A stretch of 38,542 bases of DNA from Methanobacteriota archaeon. GTDB lineage: Archaea; Thermoplasmatota; Poseidoniia; Poseidoniales; Poseidoniaceae. The translations under genes were made by a program, and so were the position numbers. Position 1 is the first letter of the stretch. Each line of letters begins with the position of its first letter. Under the pieces are notes generated by a model. That model saw nothing but the letters and a program-made list of their open reading frames with translations, ran no database searches and was not told where the DNA came from. Positions 34,692-38,542 of this stretch are shown in pieces. The stretch is from positions 7,797 to 46,338 of the forward strand of contig PBHM01000009.1 in assembly GCA_002719395.1 (NCBI GenBank), given 5' to 3'.

Positions 34692-35810
34692 ATGGACCGT
34701 TTTCTTGGCGATTTGGACCAACTGTGGACCTTGCAAAATCGCCCACCTCTACACCATTTGACATGGGATTGGTGGTGGTGGCTTGTGATGCTGGAAGGTG
34801 ATGAACAAACACCTCATGGAAAGCAATTAATGGTGTTGTGGTCAACTAAAGACAATCCCCTGGTCGAAGTGAATGGTATCGAATGGAAGCCGAGTGGAAG
34901 ACCGGGCTTTGACGAAGAAGGAGGAATTGCAATGGAAGGCATGGTCGCAGCATGGTGGTTTGACGGAGAAAAAATGCTCGAGCCCTTGGTATTAACATCA
35001 ACAAGAATTATCGTTCTTGGCGGGAATCACTCCCAATGGCCCGACAAGAAGGGGGGGGCCGTAGTAGCCGTTACTGAAAATGAGTTATCAATGGGTTTGA
35101 ACGGTGATGAGAATGAGTTTTGGCTACGATTGGAAACTGACCATGATTGTTTTGATTTGAAAATGACACCTTGGAACAAACCAATGAGCACCGCTCGGTT
35201 TGCGAGTGCCTCATATACGAAGAATATGGGATATGAGATACTAAGGCTTCACGGTGCCCTCTGTGAAGGAAAAATTGGAGCAGAGGAAGTTCAAGGGACT
35301 GCATATTTTCAGAAAGTTTGTGTTCAGGCACCCTCGCCTCCTTGGTTTTGGGGCATGCTCCATTTTGACGACGGGTCATATCTTGATTGGTTTATTCCTC
35401 ATCTATCACCTACAATCTCGGCAAAGAATTCATTGGCATGGAAGAAGAGAGATTTATCTCATTGGCCACTTTCAAAAGGCGGACTGTTTCATGACGCCGA
35501 ATATCAACGCACTGAGATATTCACAAACCTAAACATTGAGCATCGACAAAAAAACGAGGATCTACCTGAATTTTTTGTAGAACTCGAAAATGGAAGAACC
35601 TCAATCAAAGCACACGTGTGTGCAGTTAGTCGAGCGAAATGGGAGTTCAACCAACCAACACGAGCGGGAGCATGGAGTCATTTAACATACAACGAATACC
35701 CGCTGGCAATCAAATCATTAATCATTGAAAATGAATTTGGAGTTCGTACCTTGAAAAATTGGAATACCATCCATGGAAATGCAGAACATTCATGGGGTAT
35801 TTTGCATTAA
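34692..35810 (+). CDS. Trp-rich protein of unknown function linked to ABC cassette
   Basis: A 372-residue soluble-looking protein with no signal peptide and no obvious membrane helix. It is rich in Trp, with WDWWWW at 25-30, and appears mostly beta-stranded. The segment PWFWGMLHFDDGSYLDWFIP (about 225-245) faintly recalls the WDWFxxxLDDG motif of CrtC/AttH-like lipocalin-fold proteins, some of which lie beside ABC transporters in bacteria; this match is weak. A clean GGAGGTAT ribosome binding site precedes ATG 34692, one base after the permease stop, so it is part of the same operon. A role in making or handling the exported lipid or polyisoprenoid substrate would be a guess. Confidence 0.7.
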   Translation: MDRFLGDLDQLWTLQNRPPLHHLTWDWWWWLVMLEGDEQTPHGKQLMVLWSTKDNPLVEVNGIEWKPSGRPGFDEEGGIAMEGMVAAWWFDGEKMLEPLVLTSTRIIVLGGNHSQWPDKKGGAVVAVTENELSMGLNGDENEFWLRLETDHDCFDLKMTPWNKPMSTARFASASYTKNMGYEILRLHGALCEGKIGAEEVQGTAYFQKVCVQAPSPPWFWGMLHFDDGSYLDWFIPHLSPTISAKNSLAWKKRDLSHWPLSKGGLFHDAEYQRTEIFTNLNIEHRQKNEDLPEFFVELENGRTSIKAHVCAVSRAKWEFNQPTRAGAWSHLTYNEYPLAIKSLIIENEFGVRTLKNWNTIHGNAEHSWGILH

Positions 35811-35863
35811 AACCTACACAAGGTTCTTGACCCCTTTGGCTCGTAGCGTAAGTAGGTGGCCCT

Positions 35864-36862
35864 ATGAGCGAAGAAGAAAGCCCCGAGCCAGTCGAGGAAG
35901 AAACACCTCCTGCAAATGAACCTGAACCGGAAAAAGAAGAACCAAAAGAAAACAATCGTGAGTTTCTTGTAAAGCGTTTTCGACTTACAAACGACGAAGA
36001 AGTACTCATGACGCAAAAACCATCCTTTTTTGCGTTCATAGAGTTACACATCTTGGCATTATTGGTCATTGGAATTCACGTTCTTGTAGGCCAACTACAT
36101 TCAATGGTAGACGGAGATGATGTGAGTATATTCCTAAAGATTCTCGGATTCATTATGGGAGGTCAAATCGGACAAATCACAGGCGTGGTATTCCTCATGC
36201 TTGGTTTGACATGGATCAACCGTATGCTCAACACGCCTGGAAGCGGAGGATGGGTGACAACCTATCTCTTATTCGTAGCCATTTCTCCGATATTGTTGGG
36301 AATTGATGAGGTACTCGCCGCCTTCACTGAAGACGGTCAAGGAGTCATGCCATTCAACATCGATTATAACGCAACTACTTTCGGTATCATATTTGGAGTC
36401 TTGATGAGCGCTTTTACAATATTTTACCAAAGAAGTTTCCTATATGCAATCACAAATCACCGAGTCATATACACCCAACACCTGTTTATACCAGGCGATG
36501 GAAGGAGAATCTTGTATGAAAATATCAACGAAGTGCGCATCCAAAGAACTCTGCTTGGTACCTTCTTGGGATATATGACAATCATTACAGATACCGGAAA
36601 TCAAATGGAAATGGTTGAAGAAGGTATGAGCGTTTCTGCTGGGGGCGCGAGCGACAAAAAGAAAGGAATTTTTGGCAAAATTTTTGCATTCGTAACATAC
36701 CAGAGAACAAGAAAAATCGAACGCCCAGATCCAAAAATATGCTTTTATCAGGTCCGCAATTGGAGAGCAACTGAAACCCTACTCAATGAAATGCATCAAA
36801 AGCACAGCCAATCTGGAGCCTTGAAAGATTTACAAGAGAAGCTCGAAAACGCCATGAGTTAA
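35864..36862 (+). CDS. Membrane protein with bacterial PH-like (bPH2) domain
   Basis: A 332-residue protein with an acidic, Pro/Glu-rich N-terminus (about 1-35), four predicted membrane helices (about 57-77, 90-115, 130-150 and 168-190) and a C-terminal PH-like domain of the bPH2/DUF304 type. The PH signature is YAITNHRVIYTQHLFIPGDG followed by RILYENINEVRIQRTLLG and a second strand set. Such domains sit at the cytoplasmic face and bind lipids or proteins. AGGTGG precedes ATG 35864. The gene follows the ABC cassette after a 53-base gap and probably has its own promoter. The exact role is unknown. Confidence 0.78.
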   Translation: MSEEESPEPVEEETPPANEPEPEKEEPKENNREFLVKRFRLTNDEEVLMTQKPSFFAFIELHILALLVIGIHVLVGQLHSMVDGDDVSIFLKILGFIMGGQIGQITGVVFLMLGLTWINRMLNTPGSGGWVTTYLLFVAISPILLGIDEVLAAFTEDGQGVMPFNIDYNATTFGIIFGVLMSAFTIFYQRSFLYAITNHRVIYTQHLFIPGDGRRILYENINEVRIQRTLLGTFLGYMTIITDTGNQMEMVEEGMSVSAGGASDKKKGIFGKIFAFVTYQRTRKIERPDPKICFYQVRNWRATETLLNEMHQKHSQSGALKDLQEKLENAMS

Positions 36863-36902
36863 GTCACATAGCATTCAAGAACCTAAACCATGCCCACCGG
36901 GC

Positions 36903-37418
36903 ATGTCAGATGACAAAATGCAAGAAGCGGGGATGGCCCTCGCACGTGGAGACTTTACCAACGCAATGCAACTGTTCGATGTATTAAGAGAAGAAATGCC
37001 AGAAAATGCTGCCGCTCACTACGGTTGGGCAGAAGCGGCCTTCATGCGACTCTCGATGGATATGGAAGAAGATGTGCCTGCGGGGAAAATCATGCAAGTA
37101 TACAAGAAAGCCATGCAACTTGATGAAGAAAATCTAGAGTACGTCGCTTCTTTTGCGAATTTCTGCTTGGATTGTGGTCGTATTCCAATGGCCATTAAGG
37201 AATATCAACGTCTTGAGAAAATGGCTGAATTGGAAGAAATTCCTGTTGAAGATACACTTTTTGATGCGAGTCGTCTCATTGTTGAAGCCATCGACCGCGT
37301 TGGACAAGGACGAGACAATGCTATGGTCAAACCTTGGATTCGCCAGGCATTGGTATGGGCAGTCGGCGGCTTAGGATACAACGCAGAAGATGCTGCAGAA
37401 ATGCTCACGAGTGAGTGA
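36903..37418 (+). CDS. TPR-like protein
   Basis: A 171-residue soluble helical protein with tetratricopeptide-like repeats: DKMQEAGMALARGDFTNAMQ with NAAAHYGWAEAAFMR, then KIMQVYKKAMQLDEENLEYV with FANFCLDCGRIPMAIKEYQR. TPRs mediate protein-protein contacts. It is followed by truA, whose GTG start overlaps its stop as GTGA, so the pair is probably co-translated. No ribosome binding site is seen before ATG 36903, suggesting a leaderless start. Partners are unknown. Confidence 0.78.
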   Translation: MSDDKMQEAGMALARGDFTNAMQLFDVLREEMPENAAAHYGWAEAAFMRLSMDMEEDVPAGKIMQVYKKAMQLDEENLEYVASFANFCLDCGRIPMAIKEYQRLEKMAELEEIPVEDTLFDASRLIVEAIDRVGQGRDNAMVKPWIRQALVWAVGGLGYNAEDAAEMLTSE

Positions 37419-38281
37419 TTCAGGTGGAAAGCGCTACGGCGCGGATTTTTTTTCGTTTTGGCCACATTGGTGAAGGTTTTCACGGAAGCCAAATGCAACC
37501 CGGCCTCAGAACCGCTCAAGGGGAATTATTGGACATATTCTACAAATGCAAGTTTATTGACAATAACAAGGCCATACAGATGGCAAGCAGAACGGATGCA
37601 GGAGTCAATGTAAGGCAAAATGGCGGCATCGTTGATATGAAACGCTCAAAGTGGGATCCAATGGGAGAGAAAGGATTCATGAAAGCAGTAAGAGATCGGC
37701 TTCCAGGCGACATGGCTCTCTTTGATGCTATGGAAGTGGAGGAAACTTGGTTGCCAAGAAGAAATGCTACTAGGACATATCTTTATCGATTAGAAGCCGT
37801 TGAAAAGTGGAAACAACCAGATCTTGTCGATTTCAAAAATTGGTGCCAAATCTTCGTAGGAGAACATAATTGGAGTAATTTCTCACGTGTTGAAGAGGGT
37901 AAAACATACGTTAGAGAAGTACTTGAATGTGATCCTTGGGTAGATGAAAATCGAATCATCGGCTTCAAAATTATCGGCACTGCATTCGTATGGAATCAGG
38001 TCAGACGAGTTGCTTCAGCCCTTGTTGGTCTTTCAAATGGAACCCATGATTTTGAAAAAGTGAAGGCAGCCTTGCACCAACCAAACCAATACATCGATCT
38101 CGGATTATGCCCACCTGATTGGCTAACACTATGGGATGTTGAGTGGGATAACATTCCAACAATAGGTGCTGAGATACCAGCGCTGACAAAGCCTATTGGT
38201 GTCTTCAAACGATGGCTTGAATTGGCTAAATTAGAGCAAAAACAAATGCTTCATACTTCATGGTCAACAACTGGTAGTTGA
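37415..38281 (+). CDS. truA: tRNA pseudouridine synthase A
   Basis: TruA converts uridines at positions 38-40 of the tRNA anticodon arm to pseudouridine. The 288-residue product has the catalytic Asp in MASRTDAGVNVRQNG (D61), the RTYLYRLEA segment, the central FVGEHNWSNFSR region and FVWNQVRRVASALVG near the end, all typical of TruA. The GTG at 37415 overlaps the TPR gene stop; a GTG three codons later is an alternative, and neither has a clear ribosome binding site. Its 3' end overlaps the convergent ribK gene by 31 bases. Confidence 0.93.
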   Translation: MIQVESATARIFFRFGHIGEGFHGSQMQPGLRTAQGELLDIFYKCKFIDNNKAIQMASRTDAGVNVRQNGGIVDMKRSKWDPMGEKGFMKAVRDRLPGDMALFDAMEVEETWLPRRNATRTYLYRLEAVEKWKQPDLVDFKNWCQIFVGEHNWSNFSRVEEGKTYVREVLECDPWVDENRIIGFKIIGTAFVWNQVRRVASALVGLSNGTHDFEKVKAALHQPNQYIDLGLCPPDWLTLWDVEWDNIPTIGAEIPALTKPIGVFKRWLELAKLEQKQMLHTSWSTTGS

Positions 38282-38542
38282 ACCACAACTTCATCCCCAT
38301 CTGTGACTTCAAGTGCCTCTCTGAGAAATACACTACAAATGATTTCTACAACATCTTCGTGTCTGGTTAAATCAGGAATCAAAACAGCGCAATCAATTTC
38401 TTGTTTGTCTCTTGATATTGTCGCCGTGTAGGCAGTAGCTCCCCCAAAAGAAACACCATCTCTAACAAAACCCTCGATTTTTATAGGTTTTTGAGAACTT
38501 GAAACACCAGTTTCGATACCTGCTGAAACACGGAGTTGACGA
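38251..38542 (-). CDS. ribK: Riboflavin kinase, CTP-dependent archaeal type (3' part only)
   Basis: The minus strand from the right edge is open to a stop at 38253-38251, giving the last 96 residues. IKIEGFVRDGVSFGGATAY, IDCAVLIPDLTRHEDVVEII, and VFLREALEVTDGDEVVVQL match the C-terminal half of archaeal RibK (DUF120), where these segments read IPERTHY, VIAPVKLRE and LKDGDEVEI in Methanocaldococcus. RibK phosphorylates riboflavin to FMN with CTP instead of ATP. The N-terminal part, which often carries an HTH domain, is outside the window. It is convergent to truA, with a 31-base overlap of coding ends. Confidence 0.9.
   Translation of the reverse strand, partial: RQLRVSAGIETGVSSSQKPIKIEGFVRDGVSFGGATAYTATISRDKQEIDCAVLIPDLTRHEDVVEIICSVFLREALEVTDGDEVVVQLPVVDHEV

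Overview
The window looks like a stretch of an archaeal chromosome, most likely a marine planktonic Thermoplasmatota of the Poseidoniales (Marine Group II) type. The archaeal assignment rests on genes of archaeal type: an archaeosine tRNA-guanine transglycosylase with a PUA tail, NadM-type NMN adenylyltransferase, DRG-family GTPase with a TGS domain, a ThiN-domain regulator (ThiR type), and the 3' end of a CTP-dependent riboflavin kinase (RibK/DUF120). The Poseidoniales guess is inference: large secreted proteins with RCC1 or propeller-like repeats, Asp-rich thrombospondin-type-3-like calcium repeats, moderately AT-rich DNA and very compact packing. Bacterial-type GroES/GroEL and GrpE and a SufBCDSE operon sit in the same archaeal background.

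Layout. 1-4012 (minus): PLP decarboxylase, gcvT, then the 5' part of a secreted repeat protein that runs off the left edge. 4081-8313 (plus): a translationally coupled thiamine cluster, thiR-thiB-thiP-thiQ. 8360-10146 (plus): a small helical protein and an SPFH-like/coiled-coil/zinc-ribbon protein. 10161-10895 (plus): a PAP2-like membrane enzyme, overlapping tail-to-tail with a minus-strand set (14182-10881) of pdxT, an unassigned radical SAM enzyme and a thioredoxin-CcdA fusion. 14258-18110 (plus): class V aminotransferase, nadM, a hairpin terminator, and a seven-bladed RCC1 surface protein. 18146-19401 (minus): an unknown gene and grpE. 19511-22632 (plus): DRG GTPase, groES, groEL. 22641-27729 (minus): sufC-sufB-sufD-sufS-sufE-MIP18/SufT-like, with an Nfu-type scaffold gene divergent at 27816. 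28291-35810 (plus): tgt, then a tandem ABC exporter cassette (ATPase-permease-ATPase-permease) and a Trp-rich unknown. 35864-38281 (plus): PH-domain membrane protein, TPR-like protein, truA. 38251-38542 (minus): 3' end of ribK.

How the genes work together. The thiamine cluster is a regulated uptake module, and thiamine (as its diphosphate) and PLP (pdxT) serve as cofactors elsewhere in the cell; three PLP enzymes lie in the window. The SUF operon plus Nfu and MIP18 proteins make and deliver Fe-S clusters, for example to the radical SAM enzyme. The thioredoxin-CcdA fusion could supply reductant outside the membrane, where the Cys-paired RCC1 protein also lies.

Most notable points: the archaeosine transglycosylase has lost its usual zinc-binding Cys/His set through a clean short deletion plus a His-to-Phe change; the last ABC permease carries a calcium-repeat-like extracellular loop; every RCC1 blade carries a conserved cysteine pair; and two TTG starts sit in TTGA stop/start overlaps behind good Shine-Dalgarno sequences. 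I see no CRISPR array, insertion sequence, rRNA or tRNA, and no gene-free stretch longer than about 110 bases.
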